Origin: Leadbetterella sp040829825 | Lineage (GTDB): Bacteria > Bacteroidota > Bacteroidia > Cytophagales > Spirosomataceae | Assembly (NCBI RefSeq): GCF_040829825.1 | Contig: NZ_JBFOLH010000001.1 | Reading direction: 5' to 3' (one strand) | DNA length: 64,000 bases | Part shown: piece by piece, positions 17,477 through 27,314 of the stretch | How the letters are laid out: every line of letters begins with the position of its first letter | Numbering within the stretch: position 1 is the first letter of the stretch | Position numbers and translations under genes: made by a program | Notes under the pieces: generated by a model | Database searches by the model: none | What the model saw: only the letters and a program-made list of their open reading frames with translations | What the model was told of the DNA's origin: nothing

Positions 17477-18046
17477 TTACAATTTAAAGCCCAGCATCAC
17501 CCCTGCCCGGTACACGGGCCACCATTCACCGGTTTTGTTGAGTGGAGCGCCTTCGGGGCGGTCTATTCGCTGGCCTGTGTTTCCGTTGTAATGCTTCATA
17601 AAACCTTGGCCAAACCCCCCCCCTACCGTAAAGTCTAATGTGAGGTTTTCACTCAAATGAAACATATATCCTGCGGTGGCCCCCATTAGAATATTAAAAC
17701 CTTTCTGGTAAGTATTATGATTTCTATATCCTTTATGTCCTGGTTTCCTGATCTTGAAAGCATCAATTCCTGTTAAATTAGGGCCAATATAAAATCTGCT
17801 AAATGCTTCTTTAGGATAATAGCGGAGTTCATTGCTGAACAATGCTGCTTTAACAGGATCACCTCTAAAACTATCCCAGAATGAAGCAGCAACATCGGCC
17901 TGGTAGGTCCATTTAGCACTTATCCGTGTCTCCATTCCTATATGTGGTACCAATACCAATGTAGCCGGGACATTCCATTTAAGCTGGGTTTGAGCAGAAA
18001 GTGAAAACGAGGCAAATACTAAACTAAAAAAGAGTAATTTTTTCAT
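17477..18046 (-). CDS. DUF3575 family outer-membrane beta-barrel protein
   Basis: The 189-residue protein has a cleavable signal peptide (cut near SLSAQ). The mature part shows barrel strands with phrases 'VPHIGMETRISAKWTYQADVAASFW' and 'ELRYYPKEAFSRFYIGPNLTG' that match the DUF3575 pattern of Bacteroidota. It ends in a terminal strand with aromatic/hydrophobic residues (AGVMLGFKL). Members are often linked to fimbrial or surface gene clusters; here it stands divergently beside the capsule locus. Exact function is unknown. Confidence 0.85.
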   Translation of the reverse strand: MKKLLFFSLVFASFSLSAQTQLKWNVPATLVLVPHIGMETRISAKWTYQADVAASFWDSFRGDPVKAALFSNELRYYPKEAFSRFYIGPNLTGIDAFKIRKPGHKGYRNHNTYQKGFNILMGATAGYMFHLSENLTLDFTVGGGFGQGFMKHYNGNTGQRIDRPEGAPLNKTGEWWPVYRAGVMLGFKL

Positions 18047-18065
18047 GGGTCATTGAATAATGCTG

Positions 18066-18073
18066 CAAAACTA
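18066..18073 (-). promoter_or_regulatory. Candidate -7 box for the DUF3575 gene
   Basis: TAGTTTTG on the minus strand, 20 bp before the ATG at 18046, matches TAnnTTTG. Confidence 0.5.
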
Positions 18074-18162
18074 AAGGTTTTACTTCCTCCTTGTTCCGGT
18101 TTATAAAGGAAATATTGTTTGTTTGCATTTTTCGGTTAACCGGGGAATAATTTCTTTCTTCT

Positions 18163-18194
18163 TTTGGCTCCAACCTGAAAAGTCATTAGCTTTG
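18163..18194 (+). promoter_or_regulatory. Candidate promoter of the capsule locus
   Basis: TTTG at 18163-18166 and TAGCTTTG at 18187-18194 match both the -33 and -7 boxes of the Bacteroidota primary promoter with 20 bp between. The -7 box lies 46 bp before the ATG of the nucleotide-sugar dehydrogenase, the first gene of the locus. Confidence 0.6.
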
Positions 18195-18239
18195 CCGTAC
18201 AATAGCGAAGTCAGAAAACTTTAAACAGAATAAACCATA

Positions 18240-19547
18240 ATGACAAAAGTTGCTTCAGATGCACGTATTGCCATCATCGGGTTGGGCTACGTGGGTCTGC
18301 CTTTAGCCGTAGAATTTGCCAAAAAATACGCTGTAGTTGGTTTCGATATTAACCAATCCAGAATCACTGAATTACGTAATGGCCATGACCGTACCCTGGA
18401 AGTCAGCGATGAATTGCTGCAATCGGTATTGGTTTCAGACGAGACCACCGGAGAGCAGGAACCCGGTCTCCGGTTCAGCGCTGACCGGGAATCCATTGCC
18501 GGCTGCAATTATTACATCGTTACCGTTCCTACGCCAGTTGATAAATACAACCGCCCGGTACTTACACCGTTGTACAAGGCCAGCGAAACAGTAGGTGCTG
18601 TAATGAAACAAGGGGATATCGTAGTGTACGAATCCACCGTTTATCCCGGTGTTACCGAAGAGGAATGTGTGCCCGTGCTGGAAAAAGTATCAGGACTGAA
18701 ATTCAACACCGATTTCTTTGCCGGCTATTCGCCTGAGCGTATTAACCCCGGCGATAAGGAGCATACCGTAGCCAAAATCCTGAAAATCACTTCGGGTTCC
18801 ACGCCCGAAGCGGCCGAAAAGATAGATGCCCTGTATCGCTCGGTGATCGTTGCCGGAACCCACAAAGCCGCCAGCTTACGGGTGGCGGAAGCCGCCAAGG
18901 TGATTGAAAATGCCCAGCGCGACATCAACATTGCCTTTGTGAATGAGCTGGCCAAAATCTTTAACCGCCTGGATATCGATACCGACGATGTGCTACAGGC
19001 CGCAGGTACCAAATGGAATTTCCTGAAATTTAAGCCCGGCCTGGTAGGCGGGCATTGCATTGGGGTAGATCCTTTTTACCTGGCCCAGAAGGCTCAGGAA
19101 GTGGGCTATCATCCGGAGATAATCCTGGCCGGCCGACGCCTGAACGACGGCATGGGCGAATACGTAGCTCACGAAGTGGTACGCCTCATGATCAAAAAAG
19201 ATATCCCCGTCAAAAATGCAAAAATCCTGGTGCTGGGCATAACCTTTAAAGAAAACTGCCCGGACGTACGGAATACCAAAGCGGTGGACATCCTGAGTAC
19301 CCTAAAAAGCTACGGAACGCAGCTGACCATCTTTGACCCCTGGGCCTCGCCGGAAGAAGTAAAGCACGAATACGGCTGGGACTGCACCAACACCCTGGCT
19401 GACGGTGAAAAATACGACGCCATTGTGCTGGCCGTAGCGCATAAAGAATTTGAAGCGCTGAACCTGGCCCTGCTGCAAAAAGCGAGCAGCGTGGTATATG
19501 ATGTAAAAGGGGTATTGCCGCGCGAAGTGGTGGATGCCCGTTTGTAA
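18240..19547 (+). CDS. UDP-N-acetylhexosamine 6-dehydrogenase (TviB/WbpO-like)
   Basis: This 435-residue nucleotide-sugar dehydrogenase oxidises C6 of UDP-GlcNAc or UDP-GalNAc to the uronic acid. The NAD-binding motif GLGYVGLPLA is at 14-23, the catalytic cysteine is C273 in GGHCIGVDPF, and the C-terminal UDP-binding domain has 'GITFKENCPDVRNTK'. The phrase 'GYSPERINPGDKEH' is typical of the TviB/WbpO/VipA subfamily. The gene is paired with an epimerase 72 bp downstream, as tviB-tviC in Vi-antigen loci. It is not of the AT-rich composition seen a few genes later. Confidence 0.9.
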   Translation: MTKVASDARIAIIGLGYVGLPLAVEFAKKYAVVGFDINQSRITELRNGHDRTLEVSDELLQSVLVSDETTGEQEPGLRFSADRESIAGCNYYIVTVPTPVDKYNRPVLTPLYKASETVGAVMKQGDIVVYESTVYPGVTEEECVPVLEKVSGLKFNTDFFAGYSPERINPGDKEHTVAKILKITSGSTPEAAEKIDALYRSVIVAGTHKAASLRVAEAAKVIENAQRDINIAFVNELAKIFNRLDIDTDDVLQAAGTKWNFLKFKPGLVGGHCIGVDPFYLAQKAQEVGYHPEIILAGRRLNDGMGEYVAHEVVRLMIKKDIPVKNAKILVLGITFKENCPDVRNTKAVDILSTLKSYGTQLTIFDPWASPEEVKHEYGWDCTNTLADGEKYDAIVLAVAHKEFEALNLALLQKASSVVYDVKGVLPREVVDARL

Positions 19548-19619
19548 TTACAAAGTCACGGATTTGCCTATTTACAAGACTGCAACAGAGCAGATCAAAC
19601 AATACTTAAAGCGGAGAAT

Positions 19620-20585
19620 ATGCAAAAGAAAATACTCATTACGGGTGGAGCCGGTTTCATCGGGTCAAACCTGACTGAACATTTTTTAGGGGAAGGCTAT
19701 GCCGTAGTAGTCCTGGATAACTTTGCCACCGGTCACCGGCATAACATTGCCCAACATGAGGGTAACCCGGCTTTTCAGCTGATCGAAGGGGACATCCGGA
19801 ATACCAAGGATTGTGAAACTGCTGTGCGAGGAGTTGACTATGTGTTGCATCAAGCCGCATTGGGCTCCGTGCCTCGTTCCATCAAAGACCCGCAGACCTC
19901 TAATGAGGTCAATGTATCCGGTTTTCTGAATATGCTGGTAGCAGCACGTGATGCCGGTGTGAAACGTTTTGTCTATGCAGCTTCCTCCTCTACTTATGGT
20001 GATTCGGAGAGCTTGCCCAAAGTAGAAGACAAGATCGGTAAGCCCCTGTCGCCTTATGCCATCACTAAGTATGTGAATGAACTCTATGCCGATATTTTCT
20101 CTAAAACCTATGGTATTGAAACTATTGGCTTGCGTTATTTCAACGTATTCGGCCGGCGCCAGGATCCCAACGGTGCCTATGCAGCAGTGATTCCCCTGTT
20201 TGTGAAAAAGCTGATGAATCATGAAAGCCCGGTGATTAACGGTACAGGTGATTATTCGCGTGATTTTACGTATATCGATAACGTGATTCAGATGAATGAG
20301 CTGGCCATGCTGACAGAGAACCCGGAGGCTATAAACACGGTATATAATACAGCAGTGGGTGACAGAACCACGCTTAATCAACTGGTGGGGTATTTGAAAG
20401 AATTTTTATCGACTTATGATCCGGCTATCGCTGATGTGGAAGTTATTCACGGACCGAATCGGCAAGGAGATATTCCTCACTCTATGGCATCAGTAGAGAA
20501 ATCAAAGTTTTTGTTAGGATATCAACCAACGCACACTATTAAAGAGGGGTTGAAAGAAGCAATTAAATGGTATATTATTGAGTGA
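19620..20585 (+). CDS. NAD-dependent UDP-hexosamine 4-epimerase (TviC/WbpP-like SDR)
   Basis: The 321-residue extended SDR has GGAGFIGS at 9-16, 'AASSSTYGDSE' with the catalytic serine/threonine, and the YxxxK pair in SPYAITKYVNE. 'RYFNVFGRRQDPNGAYAAVIP' is the signature of UDP-GlcNAc/UDP-GlcNAcA C4 epimerases such as WbpP/TviC. With the preceding dehydrogenase it would supply UDP-GalNAcA for the repeating unit. Composition drops to strongly AT-rich right after its stop, so it marks the left edge of the variable core. Confidence 0.9.
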   Translation: MQKKILITGGAGFIGSNLTEHFLGEGYAVVVLDNFATGHRHNIAQHEGNPAFQLIEGDIRNTKDCETAVRGVDYVLHQAALGSVPRSIKDPQTSNEVNVSGFLNMLVAARDAGVKRFVYAASSSTYGDSESLPKVEDKIGKPLSPYAITKYVNELYADIFSKTYGIETIGLRYFNVFGRRQDPNGAYAAVIPLFVKKLMNHESPVINGTGDYSRDFTYIDNVIQMNELAMLTENPEAINTVYNTAVGDRTTLNQLVGYLKEFLSTYDPAIADVEVIHGPNRQGDIPHSMASVEKSKFLLGYQPTHTIKEGLKEAIKWYIIE

Positions 20586-20829
20586 TTTTTGGAATAGAAT
20601 TATATAATGAATTTAGTTAAGAATATAATCTATAAGTATAAGTAAAAGACATTTTTTGATTTTTATATTTTAATATTTTTATTCTTACAAATACTTTCTA
20701 GTTCCTGAATGGTTTCATAGCCACATACATTTCTAGAAAGCAATAATAGATATATTTTATAAAGAACCGGTACTTTTTTCAAAATTATAATTAAGTAATA
20801 GCTTCGAATTTCAATGAATAATAATAGTT

Positions 20830-22314
20830 ATGATGAGTTTGGCTGAAAAGAGTACAAAAGGCTCTATGTGGGTAATATTAGGAATTGCAATACAAGGAGG
20901 TGCTCAAGTGCTGGTTTTGATGATTTTGGCAAGATTGTTAACTCCATTTGATTTTGGCTTAATTAGTGCTTCACTCGTTGTAGTAAGATTAGCAGAGGTA
21001 TTTAGTCAGATGGGGGTTGGACCATCAATTACTCAATATAAATTTCTTAAGAAAGAACATGTATCAGCAGGATTTAAAATTACAATGAGTCTTTCTGTTA
21101 TGGTTGGAGTATTAGTATTTTCCTTAGCAAGTCCTATTGCTAAATGGTTTGGTATGCCAGAGCTTGTGAAAATTGTAAGAGCGTTAAGTATTGTATTTCC
21201 AATTATGGGTTCTGGTATTGTTTCTAACGCTTTAATTATAAGAAGCTTAATGTATAAATGGATGTCATTCATTGATGCTATTAGTTATTTGGTTGGGTAT
21301 TGTGCTGTTGGTGTCATTTTAGCATTCAATGGAATGGGAGTATGGTCATTAGTAATTGCAATAATTGTTCAAACGACAATTACTGCATTTATATCTATTT
21401 GGATTAGACCAATAGATATTTTTGTTAAAACAAATAAAGACCATTATAAATATATAGTAAATTATGGTACAGGTTTAACATTAGCAAAAATTGCTAATTA
21501 TGGATCTGCTCAGATTGATAATATGGTAACGGGGAGATACTTAGGAGCAGAAGCATTAGGAGTTTATGGAAGAGCTTATGAGTTTTTAATGATGCCTACT
21601 AATATGATAGGTACAGTTTTAGATAAGACCTTATTTCCTATTATGTCTAAAATTCAAGATGATATAGTGCAACTGCATAAAGTATATCTGAGGTCGATAT
21701 CTTTAGTGGCTCTGTTAATGTTTCCAATTTCAGCTTTAGTTATATTATTAGCACACCATATTGTCCCTTTGTTTTTGGGAAATCAATGGGGGGCTACTGT
21801 TTTACCTTTGCAAGTATTAATCTCTGGATTATTGTTTAGAACAAGTTATAAAATGAGCGATTCATTAGCTAGAGCAACTGGGGCAGTTTATAGAAGGGCA
21901 TGGAGGCAATGGATATTTGCAATAGCTATTTTAGTGTTTTCATTAATTGGGGCAAAAATATATGGAGTTGTCGGTGTAAGTATTGGTGTAGTGTTAGCAG
22001 TGATTGTCAACTTTTCATTAATGATGCAGTTAAGTTTTTCAATTATACCCACCTTAAAATTAAGAGAGGTGATAGGCATTCACGTAAAGTATTTTGCTGT
22101 AACTATAATAGCTTTATTATTCACATATTTTTTAAGTATATATATTGGAGAGCAAGGGAGCTCTATTGTACAAGTTCTTTTAATTTCTATAATATTCATA
22201 ATAATATATTTAATAATATTGTTGATGAATAATAATACTAAAATAGACCTTCTTTGGGGATATAATCTAATTAAAAAGATTCTACAAAAAAAACAAACAA
22301 TTAAACAGATATAG
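20830..22314 (+). CDS. Wzx-type oligosaccharide flippase
   Basis: The 494-residue protein has about 12-14 hydrophobic helices and belongs to the MOP exporter superfamily (Polysacc_synt family). The start 'LAEKSTKGSMWVILG' and 'ARLLTPFDFGLISASLVVV' are typical of WzxC-like members. It should move lipid-linked repeat units across the inner membrane for Wzy. It is the first gene of the AT-rich core. Its start is preceded by a 244-bp AT-rich gap, so it may have its own promoter. Two adjacent ATGs (20830, 20833) are possible starts. Confidence 0.9.
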   Translation: MMSLAEKSTKGSMWVILGIAIQGGAQVLVLMILARLLTPFDFGLISASLVVVRLAEVFSQMGVGPSITQYKFLKKEHVSAGFKITMSLSVMVGVLVFSLASPIAKWFGMPELVKIVRALSIVFPIMGSGIVSNALIIRSLMYKWMSFIDAISYLVGYCAVGVILAFNGMGVWSLVIAIIVQTTITAFISIWIRPIDIFVKTNKDHYKYIVNYGTGLTLAKIANYGSAQIDNMVTGRYLGAEALGVYGRAYEFLMMPTNMIGTVLDKTLFPIMSKIQDDIVQLHKVYLRSISLVALLMFPISALVILLAHHIVPLFLGNQWGATVLPLQVLISGLLFRTSYKMSDSLARATGAVYRRAWRQWIFAIAILVFSLIGAKIYGVVGVSIGVVLAVIVNFSLMMQLSFSIIPTLKLREVIGIHVKYFAVTIIALLFTYFLSIYIGEQGSSIVQVLLISIIFIIIYLIILLMNNNTKIDLLWGYNLIKKILQKKQTIKQI

Positions 22315-22348
22315 ATTATATTATACAATAATGAAAAATAAATAAATT

Positions 22349-23200
22349 ATGAATATTGATTTTGATAGGAAGTTTAGAATTAAAGATTTGGAGTTATTAA
22401 ATTTTAATTATTGGTTATTAAGCGTTCGCCCTCAGCAGTTGACAATAGGCTCTTTAGTAATTGCATTAAAAAGATCCTGTTCAAATTTAAGTGATATAAC
22501 TTCAGAAGAAAGTAAAGAGCTTTCGTTAGTTTTTTCTAAAACGGAAAAGCTACTAAAAATGAGTTTTTCTTATAATAAGATTAACTATTTGTGTTTGATG
22601 ATGGTTGATAACCAAGTACATTTTCATGTATTTCCGAGATATGATAAACCTATTGCTTTAGATGGAAAAAGTTATGAAGATTCTTCTTGGCCCAAACCTC
22701 TTGATCTTACAAATGTTATTGAAGAAGATAATATAGAACTTAAAGTTTTAAAATTACTGAAAGAACAATCAGTAAAGGAAAAAATTGTTGTTGGTTATAC
22801 TACTGGAGTGTATGATTTATTTCATATTGGTCATCTTAATATATTAAGGAAGGCTAAATATGAATGTGATCGTCTTATAGTAGGTGTAACAACTGATGAG
22901 TTATCACTGAGTAGAAAAAAGAAGACACCTGTAATTCCATTAGCTGAACGTATAGAGATTGTAAAGAATATTTCATTTGTTGACGAAGTTGTTCATCAAG
23001 ATACTATGGATAAATTTATTGCTTGGGAAAAGTATAAATTTGATAAAATGTTTGTTGGAAGTGATTGGAAAGGGACAGAAAAGTGGAATCAAATGGAGAA
23101 GGATTTTGCTAAGATAGGTGTTGAAATTGTTTATTTTCCTTATACCGAATCTACTTCTAGTACTTTATTAAGATCTGTTTTATATGATATTGTAAAATAA
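22349..23200 (+). CDS. HIT-like domain fused to a glycerol-phosphate-type cytidylyltransferase
   Basis: This 283-residue protein has two parts. Residues about 15-115 resemble a HIT fold, ending in HFHVFPRYDKP, where the third histidine of HxHxH is replaced by Phe. Residues about 148-283 are a cytidylyltransferase: TTGVYDLFHIGHLNIL holds the HxGH nucleotide-binding motif, and 'STSSTLLR' fits the ISTT-like motif near the end of TagD/GCT. The product probably makes CDP-glycerol (or a related CDP-alcohol), used by the TagF-like enzyme at 24374. The HIT part may bind or hydrolyse nucleotides; the altered triad makes activity doubtful. Confidence 0.85.
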   Translation: MNIDFDRKFRIKDLELLNFNYWLLSVRPQQLTIGSLVIALKRSCSNLSDITSEESKELSLVFSKTEKLLKMSFSYNKINYLCLMMVDNQVHFHVFPRYDKPIALDGKSYEDSSWPKPLDLTNVIEEDNIELKVLKLLKEQSVKEKIVVGYTTGVYDLFHIGHLNILRKAKYECDRLIVGVTTDELSLSRKKKTPVIPLAERIEIVKNISFVDEVVHQDTMDKFIAWEKYKFDKMFVGSDWKGTEKWNQMEKDFAKIGVEIVYFPYTESTSSTLLRSVLYDIVK

Positions 23201-23223
23201 ATAAAAATTATAATACACGTGAT

Positions 23224-24369
23224 GTGAAAAAGTTTATCTTAATAATTATTTGCATATATTTAATATTATGCCCATTCTATCTTTTTCCAAGTGGCCAACC
23301 TCAAATAGCTGACATCTTTATTGCTATTGCTAGTATTGCTTTTTTACTGTCAGGTAATGGTAAATATTTCTTCAAACTGAAAGCGGTAAAATATCTGCTT
23401 TTGTTTTTATCAGTAGTAATTATTATAAATTCATTTTATTCCTTCTACCTTTTTGCAATTAAGGGTATTCCTAATATAATGTTTGTAGTACCTTTTTTTT
23501 ATATATTTAATTCGTTATTTTTTATAATAGTAACATATACTTTATATAGTTCTGAAGGTAGCTACTTTTTCAATTGGATTTCTTTGTTTATAATCATTTC
23601 CCTATCTCTACAATCTATTTTGGGATTTCTAGGTATTCAAGGTGGCTCAAGAGATATGGAAATGAGGCGTGTTATTTTTTTTAATAACCCTAACCAACTA
23701 GGATATTATGCTCTTTTGATGCTATCTATTTTTGCTGTCCTACCTACTGTTTTTCGGAAAAAGAAGTTTATAATGCTATTAACTGTATTATTATCCGGAT
23801 ACTTAGTTTTTTTGTCAGGATCACGGGCCGCTTTATCTGGTATTGCGTTGTTAGGAATTATCATGCTGATAAAAGAAGGATTTAGATACAAATTTAACAC
23901 ATTCATATTAGCCAGTATTTTGATCTTTGCTTATCCTGTCATAATGCAAAGTAATTTTATTAAAGATAGATTAGATTTAATAGAACAACGCAATGAACGA
24001 AATGCAGCTTCTGCAACACAAGCACAAATTAGAGCGTATGATCGTTTTTGGATACATCCGGAATATATCTTCTATGGTTCAGGAGAAGGAGAGTATCAGA
24101 GATTTGAATCATATCAAAAACTAGAAATGCACTCAGGATTTGGTACAGTTTTATTTAGTTATGGTTTATTAGGCTTCTTTTTCTTTCTTTCTTTTATATA
24201 TACATGTATTAGAAGAAATTTTTTGTATGGTATAATTATATTATTACCAGTTTTAGCATATAATGTGACACATCAGGGTCTAAGAAATTCATTATTTTGG
24301 GTTTTTTTAGCCTGTCTGTATGTAATATTTAATAATGAAATTATTATGAAACTTAAACAACAAATCTAA
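23224..24369 (+). CDS. O-antigen/capsule polymerase (Wzy-like)
   Basis: The 381-residue protein is highly hydrophobic with about ten membrane helices. A central region, 'SGSRAALSGIALLG', resembles the Wzy_C/O-antigen ligase signature, and a large polar loop (about 255-300: 'ERNAASATQAQIRAYDRFW') precedes the last helices. It most likely links repeat units in the periplasm; a ligase role is the alternative. Start is GTG at 23224, since the nearby ATG at 23222 is followed by a stop. It ends 4 bp before the next gene. Confidence 0.82.
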   Translation: MKKFILIIICIYLILCPFYLFPSGQPQIADIFIAIASIAFLLSGNGKYFFKLKAVKYLLLFLSVVIIINSFYSFYLFAIKGIPNIMFVVPFFYIFNSLFFIIVTYTLYSSEGSYFFNWISLFIIISLSLQSILGFLGIQGGSRDMEMRRVIFFNNPNQLGYYALLMLSIFAVLPTVFRKKKFIMLLTVLLSGYLVFLSGSRAALSGIALLGIIMLIKEGFRYKFNTFILASILIFAYPVIMQSNFIKDRLDLIEQRNERNAASATQAQIRAYDRFWIHPEYIFYGSGEGEYQRFESYQKLEMHSGFGTVLFSYGLLGFFFFLSFIYTCIRRNFLYGIIILLPVLAYNVTHQGLRNSLFWVFLACLYVIFNNEIIMKLKQQI

Positions 24370-24373
24370 AGAA

Positions 24374-25519
24374 ATGCTTAAAGAGAAAATAAACAATTTC
24401 CTAAGTATGGCTTCACATATACTGGCTTCTATTTTGTCATATTTGATACCGAAGAAAAAGAACTATTGGGTTTTTATCTCATTTCAATATTATGGAAAAT
24501 ATTCAGGAAATAATAAAGCATTATTTGAGTATATACACAAGCACCGTAATCGTTTAAAAATTAATAGTGATATTATATATATAACTAATAATAGGAAAAC
24601 AGAAGAGCATATAAGGAATTTAAAATTACCTGTTATATATAATCGTTTCTTTTGGTTATATCCATTATTAAGAGCTGAGTATATTTTTACAGATGGCACA
24701 CGTAGTTTTATGGGTTTTGGATTATTCAAGTTTATTCAAATTTGGCATGGTACCGGATATAAAAATATAGGTCTGTCATATAAAGGTAAAAAATATAGTG
24801 GTATTCGGCATTATTTTTTACAGCAATTCTTTAAGAAAATGATATTAGTGTGTGCGACTTCAGAAGAGGATAAATTGCGTAAGGAAATAGCATTTCAAAA
24901 CTCTAATGTTAGAATTACAGGTTCTCCGAGAAATGATATTTTTTTTGAAGGCATTCAGAATAATAATGATTTGAAGAAAAGGATACTTTACGCCCCAACT
25001 TTTAGAGATACAGGCGGTAAGTTTAGTGCTATGAGGCTTGATGATTGGGAATCTCTTGATGCATTAATGAAGGAAAAAGATGCTATTTTCTTTGTAAAAA
25101 AGCATCCATCAGATTATAAATTACAAGTACCTACTAGTTTTGAACGAATAATTGATATAACTCAACAGACTGAAGACATTCAAACTCTATTAGCATCAGT
25201 AGATGTTTTAATTACGGATTATAGCGGGATAGCTTCAGATTTTGTAATTACAGGAAAACCTATTATTTTCTATACTTATGATTTTGAACAATATATACAA
25301 ACAAATAGGTCATTTTATTATGATATAGAAAAAGTACTGCCGGGGCCTTTTGTTAAAAAGTCAACCGATTTAATGAATTATTTAAATGATTTTTCGTGGT
25401 TTGAAAATGAAGACTATCAGGCAAAATACGATAAATTTAGAAATACTTTTCATACTTATTTAGATGGTAACTCTAGTAAACGTTTTCTTGACGAGGTAAT
25501 AAAAATAATAGTAAATTAA
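24374..25519 (+). CDS. CDP-glycerol:glycerophosphate glycerophosphotransferase (TagF/TagB-like)
   Basis: The 381-residue protein matches the Glyphos_transf family: IQIWHGTGYKNIG (about 118-130), 'GSPRNDIFFE', 'ILYAPTFRDTGG', and the C-terminal 'DVLITDYSGIASDF' with the UDP/CDP-binding DYSG motif. Such enzymes move glycerol-phosphate or ribitol-phosphate from CDP-alcohols to glycans. The family is best known from wall teichoic acids of Gram-positives, yet also occurs in Gram-negative capsules. The cytidylyltransferase two genes upstream can supply its donor, so the surface glycan is inferred to carry polyol phosphate. Confidence 0.9.
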   Translation: MLKEKINNFLSMASHILASILSYLIPKKKNYWVFISFQYYGKYSGNNKALFEYIHKHRNRLKINSDIIYITNNRKTEEHIRNLKLPVIYNRFFWLYPLLRAEYIFTDGTRSFMGFGLFKFIQIWHGTGYKNIGLSYKGKKYSGIRHYFLQQFFKKMILVCATSEEDKLRKEIAFQNSNVRITGSPRNDIFFEGIQNNNDLKKRILYAPTFRDTGGKFSAMRLDDWESLDALMKEKDAIFFVKKHPSDYKLQVPTSFERIIDITQQTEDIQTLLASVDVLITDYSGIASDFVITGKPIIFYTYDFEQYIQTNRSFYYDIEKVLPGPFVKKSTDLMNYLNDFSWFENEDYQAKYDKFRNTFHTYLDGNSSKRFLDEVIKIIVN

Positions 25520-25940
25520 TTTCTTTGAAACACCATATTAATATTTGAGTTTTATGCGAATATTGTTAATATTCTAAATATAATAGCGATATTAATATTT
25601 TTAGAAATATTTATTTTGGAATAAAAATATAGCTATAAATTTTGATGGAGAAATTAAATTATAAGTATATTTCTTCTTTGATCTACTAATTATTTTATTA
25701 AGTAAAAATGATATTCTCAATGAGTGTTTGAATTTTATGTAAATATTAAAGAAGTTGAAATACAAAATGTAAAATAAGATCAACTTTAACCAGTAGACAA
25801 TTGAAGAGACAATCCTTAACAAATACTAATTTATAACCTTATTTTTTTCAGAGCTTAGATTTTGAAGGTAAAGAAGTACTTAAAAAATGATAAGTTGAAT
25901 ATAGGTAATTACATCATTTATTCAAAATTATATTTAAAAG
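25520..25940. other. AT-rich gap inside the capsule core
   Basis: The 421-bp stretch has very high A+T content. A 73-codon minus-strand frame (25601-25822) exists but has only low-complexity hydrophobic content and no start context. It may hold a promoter for the glycosyltransferase or a decayed gene; nothing else is visible. Confidence 0.5.
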
Positions 25941-27071
25941 ATGACACAAACCCCCCCAATAAAGATATTATTTTCATCTAATATTTCTTGGAGTATATAT
26001 AACTTCCGATTTAGCTTGTTAAAATATTTTCAGTCTAAAGGGTATATTATTTATACTATTGCACATAAAGATAAATATGCTAAATATTTAGATGACGAAG
26101 GATTTCATTTTCATCATATAGACATAAATAATAATTCAACAAACCCTATTGGAGATTTTAAACTAATTTTAGACTATATTAAATTATATAAACAAATATC
26201 CCCAAATATTATTTTACATAATGCTATAAAACCCAATATTTATGGAACAATTGCTGCACAGTATTTAGGTATCCCTGTTATAAATAATATTTCTGGCTTG
26301 GGGACTCTTTTTATTAAAAATTCTTTTTTTACAAAAATTGCAAAATATTTATACAAATTCTCTCAGAATAAAGCAAGTAAAGTCTTATTTCAGAATCATG
26401 AAGATCTGGATTTATTTATAGAAAATGGCTTAGTCAAAAAGGAGTTAACGGAACTGGTTCCTGGGTCGGGTGTAGACACTAATTTTTTTTCTCCAATCGA
26501 TAACAAAAGAAAAAATTCTTTATTTGAATTTATTTTTGTTGCAAGACTAATTGCAGACAAAGGAATTAGAGAATTTATCGAAGCAATCAGGATTATTCGT
26601 TCTAAAAATTATAGAGTTAAATTTACAATTTTAGGGTCAATATATGAAGCTAACTCTACAGCCATAACTCAACAAGAGTTGAAAGACTGGATAAATGAGT
26701 TGCATATTAATTATATACCACATTCTGATAATGTAAGGGATATAATGAAATATGCGGATTGTTTAGTATTACCGTCTTATAGAGAAGGATTATCTAGAGT
26801 TTTAATTGAAGCCTCAAGCTTAGCAATTCCTATGATAACTACAAAAGTACCTGGCTGTAAAGATGTGGTTATAAACAATGTTAATGGCCTTTTGTGTGAA
26901 GTCAAGAATAGTAAAGATTTAGCAGAGAAAATGGAGTTGATGCTAAACATGGATGAGGGAGAATTGCTTAGAATGGGATTAAATGCTAGAAAAAGAGCTG
27001 TTGATGTTTTTGACATAAAAAAAATTGTAGCTGTATATGAAAATTGTGTTAAAGAGATTTTAAGTATATAA
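25941..27071 (+). CDS. GT4 family glycosyltransferase (PglA-like)
   Basis: The 376-residue protein has the GT-B two-domain layout. 'ISWSIYNFRFSLLKYFQSKG' in the N-terminal half and 'NNISGLGTLF' are typical of the PglA/WbcQ-like GT4 members that add the second sugar to undecaprenyl-linked bacillosamine-type sugars. The C-terminal donor site holds the EX7E motif in YREGLSRVLIEAS. Together with the PglC-like transferase, aminotransferase and dehydratase nearby it would extend the lipid-linked oligosaccharide. Donor and linkage cannot be read from sequence. Confidence 0.88.
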   Translation: MTQTPPIKILFSSNISWSIYNFRFSLLKYFQSKGYIIYTIAHKDKYAKYLDDEGFHFHHIDINNNSTNPIGDFKLILDYIKLYKQISPNIILHNAIKPNIYGTIAAQYLGIPVINNISGLGTLFIKNSFFTKIAKYLYKFSQNKASKVLFQNHEDLDLFIENGLVKKELTELVPGSGVDTNFFSPIDNKRKNSLFEFIFVARLIADKGIREFIEAIRIIRSKNYRVKFTILGSIYEANSTAITQQELKDWINELHINYIPHSDNVRDIMKYADCLVLPSYREGLSRVLIEASSLAIPMITTKVPGCKDVVINNVNGLLCEVKNSKDLAEKMELMLNMDEGELLRMGLNARKRAVDVFDIKKIVAVYENCVKEILSI

Positions 27072-27314
27072 CAGATCATGGTAATTTGTTGTGAAACAAA
27101 AAATCATTAGACATTTATATTATGCAATTCATGAAATTTCTTATTTAATATAATAAATACAATTATTAAAAAATATATGGATATCCATATGAATTTTCGA
27201 TTATGTCTTCTCTAGATTCAAAGAATTAAAAAATAAAATTTATTGCTAAAAATTTTTAAAACATACTTTCTAATTATTTAAAGCTATATATATATAATTA
27301 ATTTACAAATAATT

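Noticed and set aside
25601..25822. Minus-strand 73-codon hydrophobic frame in the capsule gap
   Set aside because: Low-complexity AT-rich DNA gives such frames by chance; no family likeness and opposite to all neighbours.
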